Below are positions 1 to 13,159 of a stretch of DNA of 64,000 nucleotides, piece after piece. Under the pieces are notes generated by a model, which had not been told where the DNA came from, did not search any database, and worked only from the letters and a program-made list of their open reading frames with translations. The DNA comes from Sclerodactyla briareus (Eukaryota; Echinodermata; Holothuroidea; Dendrochirotida; Sclerodactylidae): contig JAODTK010005637.1 of the NCBI GenBank assembly GCA_026419785.1, positions 124,001-188,000 of the forward strand, read 5' to 3'. Within the stretch, counting starts at the first letter, position 1. Every line of letters begins with the position of its first letter. The position numbers and the translations under genes are program-made.

Positions 1-2410
1 TGACATTTACATCAATGTGGAGAATGTTGTTTGCTGTTTACAAGGGTGGCTCAGCACCAGGAAATAGCTTTACTCCATGGCATGGTGTAACAGTATTCTC
101 CAAACTGGCCATTGCCAGCAGGGAGGAAGAGAAACAGAATTGGTTTGTTGTCACCAGGAAATGAAACGTCCAGAGCTATGAAACCATACTCCTGGCATTT
201 TTTTGTGTGTGGGCCTCGTCACGAGTTGTAATTTTTTAAGTCAGCTGGATCCTCAACAAGCCCAAGTAATTAGCAATCTGGTTACCAGGTCAGTGCAAAG
301 AGTTTTTTTCCCCCCCCAACAAATTCCCCTTTGCTATGGTCATATAACCCCTGCCAGATGCAGGGCACCAGTAGGAGAGGGAGTTCTTCAAGCTAATCTC
401 TACACATTACAGAGGTGAACAAATTATCCAGCCTCAATTAAATTCTGAATTTCCCACACTTACAAAAAAAAAATACCAACTGTACTGAGCTAAAGTTTTA
501 AATGAGTACGGTCCATCGCACATATAATCTCGCGCACTGATTGGGTCTGCCTGGTCCTGAAGCACCCCTTTATTGAGTTGGTACAAATGCTAAGATAGTA
601 TGGGGGTGGCCCCAATTATATTCTGATCTCTCCCCACAATTCAAAAATACCAAACTGTACTGAGCTACAGTTTAAATGAGTATGGTCCATGCACATATAA
701 TCTCTCTCAATGCTGGGGTTGAGTGGTCCTGAAGCAATCCCGGATTTAGGTGGGAACCAATGCTAGCTAGTAGTGGGGGATGCCCCACCCAATTAATATT
801 CTGATCTCCAACACTCAAAAAAAAAATAAAAACTGTACTGAGTTACAGTTAAATGAGTCCTGGTCCATTGCACATAGTCTCTACTCAAAAGTCTCCATGC
901 TGGGGTCTGTGGTTGGAGTCCTGAGCACCCCCCGGTATTGAGGTGGAAACAAATGCTAGCTAGGATTGGGGGCATCGTTAATGATGTGTGAACGCAGTGA
1001 TAGTTTTAGTTGGAAGATCGCGTTCTATTCAACGAGGCATAGCCGGTTGGTATTTGAGCAGGGACAAGGGTAATTCATCAACAAATCGGATATCATGAAC
1101 TAGTGCACAAAATGAAAGCTAAATTATCTGTTGCATATATAACAACCAATGACAAAATCTGGTGGACTTCTTCAACCCACTTTAGTTTGTTGTAGTGAAA
1201 TGCATTGTACTGGACAAAAAGTGGCGTAGCGATAATGTATACAGAACATTCAACACATGTTGTCAGTTACTAGAATACTGTTGCAGCATGGTCCACCTCG
1301 TTACGCATCTTAATTTTGTGGTCCTGTGAGCATGGATTTTTTCATAGGACATTAGAATGGACTTTTCCTTTAAAGGTCAGTGACAATGATTGGCCCAAAT
1401 GGACTGACAGGTATATAACAATGTGTTATAAACTCCATTAAGTTCTCAAGAGTGGGGTGTCATAACCTAATACAGGATTGGTGATTAGCCAAGTTGTTGA
1501 AAAATTTTGTGAAATCGGTTTTTTCTCATAAATTAATAAAGGCGCCTAATGATGATTTTGCTAAGTGTTTGAACAGGAATTAGGTAGGGCAGAAGTATGT
1601 ACTTTGGAGGGGGAGGTTACCTTCTCAGAATTGCAGGTGAGAACACGGGTGTGATAGGAGATACCACTATCTCCAGGATAAAGAGGCACATAAACAGTTA
1701 TTGGTTCGACTTTTTAGGGGAGAGTGTGATGGCAATAAACTTTTCAACAGAAATTTATATCGATACAAAAAGGAGACCGGGTAAGAAAATGAGCTGATGG
1801 GTGATTTTCGGTGATGAAAAAACCAAGAAATTCTTAGCCAACCATATGCTCATGAACTTGAACTTTCAAACTGGCAAAATAAGTAGGATGATAGGGGGTG
1901 CCAGCTCGGACCTACTGCTTTAAAGATTGCAAGGGAGTTCAATGGCACGGGTGGTAAAGTATCAGTAAGCTGACAGTATTCACAAACCAGTGAGTTTTGG
2001 GAATTCTGTGCGAAGAGCCTGGTAAGAAATGAGGCCGCCTTTTTACTTTTGCCTGAGAATACGGCTGGGAAGCACAAAGAGGGTTTAGGAAAGTGGTCAA
2101 ATCCAAAATGGCACAATGTGTAATGCCATTTTACCCTGCATGGAAATGCTATTCAGGTGTTACTCTCCAAAGGAATCAACCCAGCCATCAAAATGTCCCT
2201 GCTGCGGTGAAAAAAAAAAAAAAATTACTCTGACACCAGAGGCTGGTCAACACTGCCGTGCTTGACTTCTACACAAGGGTGTTTTGGCTCAACCAAACAG
2301 AGGTCCGTTCAGGTAAAGGGCAGAATTATGTTACTTTCTACGTACGAATGGAATATTCCGTGTGCATGTACAACATTTCAGGATCCACCTGCTAAAAACC
2401 TGTAACATTT
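1..2410. repeat. Left arm of a ~2.4-kb direct segmental duplication
   Basis: This block matches 8391-10790 in the same orientation over its whole length, starting at the first base of the window (TGACATTTACATCAATGTG in both) and fading near the shared phrase GAGGTCCGTTCAGGTAAA and the ~100 bases after it. The arms differ by scattered substitutions and many one- to few-base insertions and deletions, most of them in homopolymers. No credible coding frame is present. The left arm may extend beyond the window. It could be a real duplication or two uncollapsed alleles assembled in series; the ~6 kb between the arms has no matching second copy. Confidence 0.85.
425..975. repeat. ~180-bp minisatellite, three units (left arm)
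   Basis: Three consecutive units share the phrases ATATTCTGATCTCC, ACTGTACTGAGCTACAGTT, GGTCCATTGCACATATAATC and GGTCCTGAAGCACCCC, repeating about every 180 bases. The same three-unit array recurs in the right duplication arm at 8815-9350, so the minisatellite predates the duplication. Confidence 0.8.
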
Positions 2411-5400
2411 TCCTTTCCTCTCTTCTTACCTGGGGACGTGTGTCCAACACCCTCTCCCCCCCGGATATGTGCCTGGATTGTCCATTTCCTCTCTACTGAC
2501 AACCCCCAGTACTTTATAGGGCTTGCTACCACAAGAGATAGCCCATCCAATCTGTCATAACCTATGTTTGTTTTGTTCAAATGGCCCTAGCTGGTAATTG
2601 GAAATTGTCTGTGACTATGTTGCTATATATGTTATGTCAAATAGCAATTCTTAACAATAGTGTAGGTTCCTAAGATATATTTTGGGACAAAGGAATCCTT
2701 GACTGCTGCGTGGGGATAGGTTGTTGGTGTGTGGGGTGGGGAGGGTTTTTGCTGCCTGGCGGGGGTGTAGGGCTGGATGGCATGTCAGGCTGCTTGGAAA
2801 TAAAAGGCAACAACAATGAAGAAAGTTTTGATTTTGAAAGGCAAGAAGCCGAGTTTGACTGAGCGATAAACTTTGGTTCAAATTTTGTTATTTTAGGAGA
2901 GAGAGTGGGGGGGTGTGCATGAAGAAGAAAAAACAATTAAGGCAAACTTATTGGTCAGGTTATTTTTTAGGATTTTATGTGTTGTATTGAAAATTGTGAT
3001 TTCGTTGACATGACGAAGGTCTGCATGAACTATTTTGGTTGTTTTTTGTAGTGAATAATACAAACCACCGATCGCGGCGCAACCAGGCGAGACAACTTTT
3101 GTGGGGCGATCGCCTTGTCCTCTTTGTCCCTATCTAACCCTGCAAGTTTACAGGTTGATCTTCTGTAACCACTCAAATTAAGGTCAAGGACCCTGGACCC
3201 AAAGGTCAATTTATGTCATTGAAGGGGCATAATTATGCAAATGCAACTGGAAAATGGCAACATGTATGCCTTCTCTTACAAAGCACATGCATGAGAATTT
3301 TCTCAAATAGATCAATCATTCCCCAGGTAGTGGCCTTCTTAGATGGAGCATGTTCACAGATCATTAATGTCTTTCAAACTGTTAGATTGGCTGTTACCAG
3401 AACCACTGCCTGTGTAGAAGCATATTACTTGGAGTGCCCTCGAGTATCCATGGCTTATAAATCCCACCACTCTCTTCCTCATCTGGCAACCTAGTGCTGG
3501 GATTTGCATATTACTGTTTCTGAGGTTGATTTATCAACATCATTGTCTATTAACAATTTATGTAGCAAATTTTCAGATGAGGGCGGAAGAAATGTTGGGC
3601 TAGTCACCAGGGCAGCAAACATATACATATATACCCCGATCCCCCCCTTCCTAGTGCATTCCCAGGAAGAGGAACATTATTGAGAGGTCATTCTAACTTG
3701 TCATAACTTTTCAATTGTTTAGCTCATTCCAGGCACTGTGGTGGGTGAGCATTGTGATCTGCATGGCGATATATTTATCTGTTCACAGTTAATTCAAATT
3801 GCCACGTTCTACAGTGTGGGTCAATCATAATTGAACGTGTCACAAGGATCACTAGGGAGGGAATCGGGGGGTGTTCGAAGGTGTGGTCCAAAGGTGCATT
3901 CTAGGGTTCAAATTGACGTCATTTTGTAAAAAAACTGCAAAATGCTTCTCCTACAGTTCGAATTGAATGTTCCTGCAACTTGGTAAGTATTATCTGTGAC
4001 CAATGGTACATACAGGGGTCAGGAATTTTAAAACGGCCATCTAGGGGTCAATTGCAAGGCCATTTTGTTCAAATGGTTAAGTGACTTCTACTCAATTTGG
4101 TTTTAGAACATTGTTAGGCTTCTATTTCTGTTTGGATAATCATGATAGTCGGTACTCGACCTATATTAGGCCTATTTGTGATTGAGATACGATATGTCAG
4201 TCAAAGTCATTCAAGGTAATTTAAAAAATTAGCATATTTCCAAATTTAACTGAGTACAAGTTGATAGGTGAGTACTGTACTATAGAAATCACCCCTTCCG
4301 GTTATTCCCCTACTGGCCTATGATTTGAAATATGGATTGCTCTGTGTGGACCTGTATGACTAGGCGCCTACACCCTGAAGCTTACCACATCATTGCACAA
4401 CAGTATATATAACAGATATTAACATTATATTTATAATAACAACTGGCATAATGTCATGAATCGTCAGATATGTAACTGTCATCACATTGCGTCTACCCCA
4501 GGCTCAATCTAGAAGTCTCGTAATTATTAAAATTTTGAGTAAAGTACAAGTGTGGAACATGAGATGTCTCTATTTTGTCTAACATAACCAGAAACTTCCA
4601 CTGATTTTGTAAGCAGCTTCTGCTGATGAGGTGAAAACACGTTACAATGCATGATGAGATGTGAGGGAAGTTCCATGGTCTGTAACACATGGCATTGGCG
4701 GGCTCACGAAGGGGACTGCTGATAGTAATAATATGTGTGTTGGGATTCTTGGGGATTGGCCCCAACAGGGGCTAGGAGTGGGGTAGTTATAGGTGTGGCA
4801 AGTTGGTTAGCTAACATGGAAGAGGTATTATAATGTCACAACACCCGGCAGATCATGGACCATGCGTTTGCCCATGGAAGTTGAAATACCACTCAAGAAT
4901 TGCTTTGAACCAAGCACAGAAGAAAAGAGCATATTGATGACCCTGAAACACAAAATTTCAAACGCAATCCGTTTTTGTGTCATTTACATTGGAAGAGCAA
5001 ATCGTGTGTAACCACCCAAGTATAAGGTGGTTCTTTGCATTAGGATAAGCCAAAAATATTACCCCACAGCATACCGTCTGTTGTTTCATTTTGTTCTGTT
5101 TATTCGGTACTCAAGCACATACAAAAGACAATAACAAGTGAGACTCTTAAACAATACAAAAAGGCAATGAGCAAAAACCATTAGCGAAATTAAATCAGCC
5201 TCCATGCAATGGTATAATTGCATTGCGGTGATTTGTTGCGTGTAGTCATGCAAAAGATCCTGTCGCTTTTTCCCGCAGTTGCTACAAAAACAGGAACTGC
5301 AAAACTGCATTAAAAAATGTTGGTCCCACCTATTCCAATGTTCTCTCTAGCATGACCTTGTGGAAAGGTGGGATCCGGGGAGAGGGGACAGCAACTTTGT

Positions 5401-8390
5401 TTTTCTATTCGGTCCCTCTGGTTAAGGCCATGTGGGGAGTCCTCAGGTCCTGGGTTGTTGGCTCGATGCCAATGTCGTTATTTCCCATTCACGGGATCGC
5501 AATAGCAATGACACAACAGTATTCACATGCGATTAGGAAGTTTGAAGGGAAATGGTAGTTGGGTAATAACAACATTGGTCTCACTGTTATGAAATGACCC
5601 CCTCCCAATTCCTTTCATTTTCTGTGGGTACTTCAAACCCTCCTGCATCAGGAAGTTGTCTCGATTGAAATGTAATTCTCACACCACAGATTTCTGAGGA
5701 ATTCTTCGTACACAAGAAAAAGAAATAAAAGAGGAACTGTTGAGATTTTGAACTCAAGATTACTGTATGGCTTTATCTATTGTTAATATCATTCCAGGCT
5801 AATTTAGTTGGTGATATAACTATTCCATCGATCTGTACTATGTTTGAGATCTGTCCTTGCTTTCAAATGTTTTACCATCTCAGAAATAGTACCGTTGAAC
5901 TTACTAACTGAAGGGCTTTGTCTCGGGTAGTCTGTTGGGCTAGCATGTAAACGGTGATGATTCCCCACTTTATTCATGTGATGACTTCCCTCTATAATAG
6001 TTACGTATATGATTGACGCTGATTGTTATGAGTTATATTTTTGCTTTCAATGCGGCAGAGGGGATGAAGAAGAAAATCAGTAATTCACTGGCTTTTGTTC
6101 AGGGGCGGAAAGCACTTGATTGTCTTTTGATGCATTCCAGAAATTGTCATGGATGGTAGGTTAGGTTTCGGAATCTGGGGAACTCTTCCCCTGGGTATAA
6201 AAATGTATTTTAGATGCTAACAATTGTGCAATGTTGCATCGGTGGTTCGGGGTCAACAGACATGCTCCCTCTCCCCATAACAAAAAAACGAGCACACAAA
6301 TATAGAAAAGTTATCATGATATCCCCGCAACACGATAAGTGTTCGGGGATATTATGTGTTTTGGACCGTGTCCACGCCGTCGCCGCCGCGGAAAACTTTA
6401 GGCGTTAGCGCTCTAATTCTTAACACTGATCCGCATTGACACAAAACTTGGTACACATGTTGTATGAACATAAAATCGCGGATAAGTTCGAAAATGGGCG
6501 ATATCGTATATTTGCTGCCCTCTATTTTGCAGGTTCCGCAAAAATTTTCAAGTTTGTGCGATTTACACTAAAACATGGTGTGGTTGGGGGTAGTTTTTTG
6601 GAGCCAAAAAACATGGCGACAATTTCAAGGTCATCCGAGGGCAAGTTTGCATTATCTTTGGCCAGTTGCCTAATTAGCATAATGTATGTGAATTTCAAAC
6701 TTCATTGAAAATACATTCATGAAACTGGTGGATAGGCCAACTATCAGTGCCGAATAATTTTCCTAATGTGGCCGAGGTCACTGGAGGTCATCTTGCGAAC
6801 TAATTGGCAAATGTTTGGCCCATTAGCAATAGCAAATTGTATAAACTTATGTTGGATTCTCACAACGTTGTGAGGTAGGACCTCTAAACAGTCCATAAAT
6901 TTATTCAAATGCATTGAAATCACGAAGGTCATTATGTGTGGTTAATTTACATATTAGTTAGCATAGTTAGAATAATCAATGCAATTATCTTCTCAACCTT
7001 TAGGGATTTGGAACGAAACCTTTGTGAATAGGAGCTACTACCGTATCCTGATAAATTTATTCAATAGCATTCAGATCACTGAGGGTAAATTTGGTTGGGA
7101 CATTTGCATATAGTTATCCTCATCGTCAAAATATGAGTTTCAAATACTTTTTTTTTCGCAATATACATTGGACATGTTACTTGTAATGCAATATGCTTCT
7201 AGGCGTGGATGCATCACATGGAGTGTAACATTTTACATAAAAAATGACTGCCATGTCATTGAAGGTCATTACAGGTCACTTAGGGGTCAAAAACTGATTT
7301 TAGTACTTTCCTGGCAATAGGCACTGGGTGTGTTCATAGACTGCAAAAATGCTCCTTGGAGTGGATACTCACATGGAGATTAAAAATTTCTCATAAAAAA
7401 CGTCATATCAATTAAGTTCATTCGAGTCGCCATTAGGGTTCAAAAAAAGTGTTTTTGGGCTATAATCAGAGAATTTGAATATCTCCGAAGGCTGGATGGT
7501 TCACCATTGTGCTAAATTGTTGACTGCCTGTGTGAGACCCTCTGACCTGAATTTGACCTCTGTCGGGTGGTCATTTGGTTGAAAAGGTCGAATCTTGAAT
7601 AAATGTGGTTTCCCCCTCCCTTATAACCGCTCTTCTTATGATTTCCCTTCCCAGAAAACAACAGTGACAGGTCATCTTTTGCACCCCCCCTATCAGAATT
7701 CCTTGATCTGCCCCTGGGTTGCCCCTAAATTTTTTGCAACAGAATGGCTTCATAAACCTTGGCTATAAAACAAACCCATTGGTTCAATGAGTGGGGGGTT
7801 TCTATGTTTGTGTGTCATTATCTCCCCCCCCCACCCCCCCTCCCTCCTAATGGAGGGAATTAGTCCATATGTCCCTGGAAAGTCCAATTGGAATGCCCCA
7901 ATCAGTTGATGGCTCGAACATTTCAGGTATTGAATTGAGGAAAGTGAACCACCTGTCCTAGATACCTGCCAGTCATATCTTGGAATCGAATTAATTGTTT
8001 ATTATGCACTTTGTCGATTGCATGACAACACCCCCCACTACCCTAAGAGAAGGGGTCATTGTAGGGTCCTTGTCCAATGGCAAGATGATACACATGTGGG
8101 TCATTGTTCCAATGTTGTCGGTCACTGAAGTGACTTGAGGGTTGAGTCAGTTGTTTCAAATGTACAGCATGGTACTGTGAATTTGGGGTGTGTAACTTGC
8201 CATGAGTTGTCAGTCACAAAGTGACTGAGGGATGGATCTTCGTACCCATTTTTGTTTGACCACCTTGCCGGGGTAGTATGGGTTGTTACACAATTGACAA
8301 GTGCAACTACTCTGTCCCCTACCAGCTCCACAGCGAGCGGAACGATAAGCTGCAACAACCATTCGTCCATGTTCAGCCCTAGAACCCAGT
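2411..8390. other. Spacer between duplication arms, no gene recognised
   Basis: AT-rich non-coding sequence; the short open frames here have no recognisable protein character. Two stretches resemble interspersed repeats: 3850-4110 and 6410-7570. Both contain phrases such as AGGTCATTACAGGTCACT and GGGGTCAAAAA that recur in this window's repeat families. A core at 3060-3110 (AACCAGGCGAGACNAC followed by a G-rich GCGATCGCC block) recurs in weaker form at 44820-44850. A C-run lies at 7823-7841. Confidence 0.5.
6410..7570. repeat. Degenerate interspersed repeat region with AGGTCA-type motifs
   Basis: The stretch has several diverged internal repeats of roughly 150-250 bases built around phrases such as TTGAAGGTCATTACAGGTCA and AATTTGCATATTAGTTAGCATA. 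Similar wording occurs at 40830-41640, including AAACTTGGTGGAGATTGGTA and TTTGCATATTTAATG. This suggests one family of old, tandemly structured repeats. No coding frame is supported. Confidence 0.4.
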
Positions 8391-10790
8391 GACATTTACA
8401 TCAATGTGTAGAATGTTGTTTGCTGTGTCCAAGGGTGGCTCAGAACCAGGTAATATCTTGTCCTTCCATGGCAATGGTGTTAACGTATTCTCCACTGGCC
8501 ATTGTCCATCAGGGAGGAAGAGAACAGGAATTGGTGTCACCAGGAAATGAAACTCCGAGCTATGAAACATACTCCTGGCATTCTTTTTTGTGTGTGTGCC
8601 TGTCAAAACGAGTTGTAATTTTTTAGTCAGCTGGATCCCTCAACCAACCAAGTAATTCTCATGTCACGCAGCATGCAAGAGTTTTTTTTCCCCCCAACAC
8701 TTCCCCTTTTGCTAATGGTCAATATAACCCCTGACCATAATGCCAGGTCTACCATTTAGGAGAGGGAGTCTTCAAGCTAACCCTACAACATTACAGAGGT
8801 GAACCAATTATCCATGGCCTCCAATTAATCTTCTGATCTCCCACACTTACAAAACATACCCAACTGACTGAAGCTTACAGTTTAAATGATTCATGGTCCA
8901 TCGCACATATAATCTCTCTCACCGCGTGGGTCTGCTGTGTCCTGAAAAGCCCCCCTTTATTGAGGTGGTACCAATGCTAGCTAGTATTGGGGGTTGCCCC
9001 CATGAATATTCTGATCTCCCACACTTCAAAACATACCCAACTGTACTTGAGGCTACAGTTAAATGAATGTCATGTCCATTGCACATATAATCTCTCTCAC
9101 GGCTGGGTGTCTGCTGTGGTCCTGAAGCATCCCTTATTTTAGGTGGAGTAATCCAATGCTAGCAGTATTGGGAGATGCCCCCAATTTAATATTCTTGATC
9201 TCCACACTTCAAAACATACAATGTACTGACCTACAGTTAAATGACTCATGGTCCATTGCACATATCTTCTCACAGTCTCACTGCTGGGGTCTGCTATAGT
9301 CCTGAAGCACCCCTTTATTGAGGTGGAACCAAGCTAGCTATATTGTTGTGCACTCGTTAATGATGTGTGAACGCAGTGATAGTTTTAGTTGGAAGATCGC
9401 GTTCTATTCAACGAGCATGCCGTTTGAGCATGAACAAGTGTAAGTCCTCAACAAATAGTATCATGAACTTATTGCCAAAATAGAATGCATAAATTATCTG
9501 TTTCATATATAACACCAATGACAAAATCTGGTGACTTCTACTTCTTCACCCCCACTTTCAAAGTTTGTGTAGCTGAACTTGCCTTGTACTTGACAAAAGT
9601 TGCGTAGCTATATATCTTATACAGAACATGTTTCAAACAAACATGTTTGTCATGGATACTAGACATCTGTTGCATTCATTGTCACCTCTTTAAGCATCTT
9701 AATTTTGTTGGTCCCTGTGATGCATTGATTTTGTTCATAAGGACCTTAGACTAGTTACTTTCAATTTAAATTCATGGACAATGATTGCCAAATGACCATA
9801 CAGTTATATAACAAGTGTTATAAACTCCATTAAGTTCTCAAGAGTGGGGTGTCCTAAACTATACAGGATTGGTGATTTAGAGCCAAGTTGTTGAAAATGT
9901 TGGAAATAGGTTTTTTCATAATTAATACAGGCTAATGATTTTTGCTAAGTTTTTGTTTTGAACAGGAATTAGGTATGTCAGAAGTTATTATACACTTTTG
10001 GAAGGGAGTACCTTCCAGACTTGCAAGGTGAGAAACACGGGTTTGAATAGGAGATCCCTATCTCAGGAATAACGAGTCACATAACATTAATTGGTTCGCT
10101 TTATTGGAGAGTGTGATGGCAAAAGTCATTTCAAAACAGAAATTTACTATCGATACAAAGACCTGGTTTCAGAAAAAAATGAGCCTGATGGGTGATTTTC
10201 GGTGATGGAGAAAAAACCAAGAAATCTATCCAAATGCTCATGAACTGTGAACTTTTCAACTGGCAAATAAGTAGATGATAGGGTTGCCACTCGGACTACT
10301 GTTAACAATTGCCAGATGTTTCAATGGCAATCGGGTAAGCGGTAATCTCACAGAGGTCACAAACCATGAGTTTTGGAATTCTGTGCGAACGAGCCTGGTT
10401 AAGAAATGAGCCAGCCTTTTTACTTTGGCCGAGAATAAGCTGGGAGCAAAAGAGGTTTTAGACCAGTGGTCAAATCCAAAATGGCACAATGTGTAATGCC
10501 ATTTTACCCTGCCTGGAAATGCTATTCAGGTGTTACTCTCCAAAGGAATCAACCCATCCATCAAAATGTCCCTGCTGCTGTGAAAAAAAAAAAAAATCCT
10601 CTGACACCAGCAGGCTGGTCAACACCTGCACTGCTTGCTCTACACAAGGTTGTTGGCTCAAAGACAGAGGTCCGTTCAGGTAAAAGGCCATATGAATCAC
10701 TGTTACTTTATTACTGTACTAATGAATATTCATGTGTTGATGTTACATAATTCAGGATCACATGATAACCCTGTCAATGTTCATGCACTG
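8391..10790. repeat. Right arm of the ~2.4-kb direct duplication
   Basis: This is the second copy of 1-2410 at an offset of about 8.39 kb. Landmarks in the same order are the TGACATTTACATC start, the three-unit minisatellite, the phrase GAACGCAGTGATAGTTTTAG, the phrase AATGGCACAATGTGTAATGC, and a poly-A run of about 14 bases after CTGCTGTG. Indels relative to the left arm are spread along the full length instead of clustered, as expected when sequencing error adds to true divergence. Confidence 0.85.
8815..9350. repeat. ~180-bp minisatellite, three units (right arm)
   Basis: This is the counterpart of 425-975, with the same three units in the same order. Unit phrases include ATATTCTGATCTCC and CCTTTATTGAGGTGG. 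Copy number is equal in both arms. Confidence 0.8.
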
Positions 10791-12459
10791 TTTGAGTCAT
10801 TTTACAGCTATATCACATTCTTGTCTGGTCTAACAAATATCCATTAACCATATTTTTAGAGGTGGTGTGCTGCCTGTCATCTTATTCTCTTTCAGATAAG
10901 ATAGTCCAGCGTTTGTAGAGCACCTGCATATCGAAAATAGCTCTCGATCCAAGTGAATTTTGTCGCTCTCTGGGGCTACTTTGCAGTCACCTGGGATTTA
11001 GTCCGTCCTGAAAAGTTGCAGATATTTAATCTGGATTTATACCAATATTATGACTGGAGTCAACTATAATATAGTACATGGGAAGTCCAGAGATAGTTCC
11101 AAGATGGTCATGAAATATTACTCATGGGGAATGGGTTTGGTTTTTGAGATTGGGTCAACCAGCAGATAAGCCCTAAGTTTACCTGTTATTAGGCAAGATA
11201 ATGCATTGTGAAAGCATCTAGATGAGAAAATGAATTTGTAAAATTTTGTCCTTGAACTCCGTTCATGTTCTGTTTGGACCATCTCCACCCCCTCCCACTT
11301 TGACCAAAGACAATGGAATTGAAACTATGTACGGTCAAGCAGATCTTCTGAAATTAAAGGACGTCCTTTTAGGAACTGATTTGAGAGCCTTGTTGCTCCC
11401 CTCCCCCCCCCCACCCCCCATGAGGAATTACCCTAAGGTCTATATCCACGCTGCTGCTCACTGGGGGGGGGGGGATTTGGAGGGGGATAGGAACTTTGAT
11501 GTAATGTCCATTCACAAATGTTTAACGTTTGATTCGTGGATTTCCACTGGTGGATGATGATGACTAGCCTCTACAACAAATGCCAAGAGTGTATTGAAGT
11601 AGGTCCAAACAGGCCTTCCTCACCTGCTTCTCGCATAGCATTCAACATTCAGTGGATGTGATCTTCCACATATACTGAAACAATTATGGGCCGGAACCCG
11701 CACGTCACATTTAACTCAGTCCAGATCACATTGAAAGCCAGGTTGGCATTTTCTGCCATGCTGTTGAACAAGGCACAATTCCTTGAGTGGACCACGTTAC
11801 CCCCAGACCAAGGAGGGGTACTTGCGATGGAGCAGGCACCAGCTACTGGGGCCGTGGTAGTTGGGTGGAGCAGGGACAGTCTTTATCGGGTTACCAATGA
11901 GCAAACCGCTTGTTTTGCGGAGAGGCACTGCCTTGAATCAATACCCTAAACTTGAATTTTTATCTGACCAAAGATGACTTCTAGTAACATCTTTGCCCTA
12001 TATTGCCCGAAAAAAAAAAAAAAACTATACTGAAAGTTGCCTGATATCCACAGACCAATACATTCCTTGATCTTACCAGTTGCGAATCTGCAGCTGTCAT
12101 TTCCCGGTGTGAGAGAAAGAGGGGACGTCCCGGTTCCCGACCCCGAGGTGGATCCCCCGATCAAAGTTGACTTGAGCGGCATCACAACCAACGGCAACAG
12201 TGTGAGGAACTCCGCTGCCATACCGACAAATCACGAAAGGCCAAGCGCCCAAGAATGTCAGTGGATAGAATTGACGGTAAAGTAAACGGTATTATTACAC
12301 CTATACACTTATATATTATCAGGACACACCCCCAGTAACTCTGGTGTGGTCATTGTCAAGTCATTGTGAATTGAACGCACATCTCTAAATTGCCAGTCAC
12401 AAAACGGACACGGGGGTGCAATGATACTCTTTTTGATTCCTCAACGAAATGACCCAAAA
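10791..12459. other. Non-coding stretch with a GC-rich island at 11690-12260
   Basis: No gene is recognised. Within 11690-12260 GC content rises and frames stay open on both strands: + at 11686-11949 and 12037-12285, - at 11946-12221. On the minus strand the 12221-start frame begins with ATG plus a hydrophobic stretch (FLTLLPLVVMPL) and runs into a consensus-like donor, CTG followed by GTAAGA, around 12085. That could mark a small first exon on the minus strand or simply a GC-rich repeat; I cannot decide. C- and G-runs near 11405 and 11465 look like assembly-fragile homopolymers. Confidence 0.35.
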
Positions 12460-12760
12460 ACATCTATGCAGTCATGACAGTTGTGTGTGTGTGTGCGCAC
12501 TGTGACCCATGGCTTTTTAACACTACTTGACCCCCACCTAGATGGATGAAAATCATACCTGGTATGTGGGTTCCCCAATAGTGATCCATATTGGTTTCGG
12601 CTTGGGTCATCTAAGGTCAATTAAGGGATCAGTCTGAAAATCTTGTAACATGACAAGTCCAGAATGTTTGTTACAAATTAGGTCAGCAGCATCCTTCTGG
12701 GGGAGGGCATGGACCCTGTGTTTTGGTGTAGACTGGGGGTCATCTTAGCAGAAAAAAGGG
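12460..12760. repeat. Partial copy of the 315-bp interspersed/tandem repeat family
   Basis: It begins with CATCTATGCAGTCATGAC, then a (GT)n run, then CACTACTTGACCCCCACCTA, GATGGATGAAAATCATACC and GGTATGTGGGTTCCCC. This is the order seen in the arrays at 38.05-39.34 and 41.67-43.42 kb. The left junction matches those at 19894 and 41672. Diverged, about one unit long. Confidence 0.65.
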
Positions 12761-12944
12761 TATTGGGGAAAAGGATATTTTACTTAGTTTCGACTTAGAC
12801 TCGATATTATTCTAAAGAGGCAATCTTATCATAATTTTCTTTTCCTGCGTGACTTTTGAAACAGTACTTTGTCTCCCTGCCCACTTTGAATAGTATATCA
12901 GCTCAAACCAGCTATGCTGGTTGAGCTATTGTGATGCCCATGTC

Positions 12945-12995
12945 ACTATCTGTCTATCTATCTATCTACCTATCTATCCTCCTATCTATCCAGTC
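12945..12995. repeat. (TATC)n microsatellite
   Basis: Roughly twelve tetranucleotide units of TATC/CTAT type with a few interruptions (TACC, TCCT). Simple repeat with no further signal. Confidence 0.9.
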
Positions 12996-13159
12996 TGTAA
13001 CTTACTTTTTGGGCCACAACAATGTTTGTGCTTTGAGAATCCGCCAGACTTGGTCAACAATGGTTATGACTGAGGGTCAGCGTTGACCATATGAAGGTCG
13101 AGGTCAATGGTCATAAAGGGGGGAACAAGGCCAATAAAAAAAAAAAAAAAAAAAAAATA

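Noticed and set aside
1-10790. Duplication arms as LTRs of a large retrotransposon
   Set aside because: They start with TG, but the 6-kb interior has no gag/pol motifs, primer-binding site or polypurine tract, and the arms carry a minisatellite.
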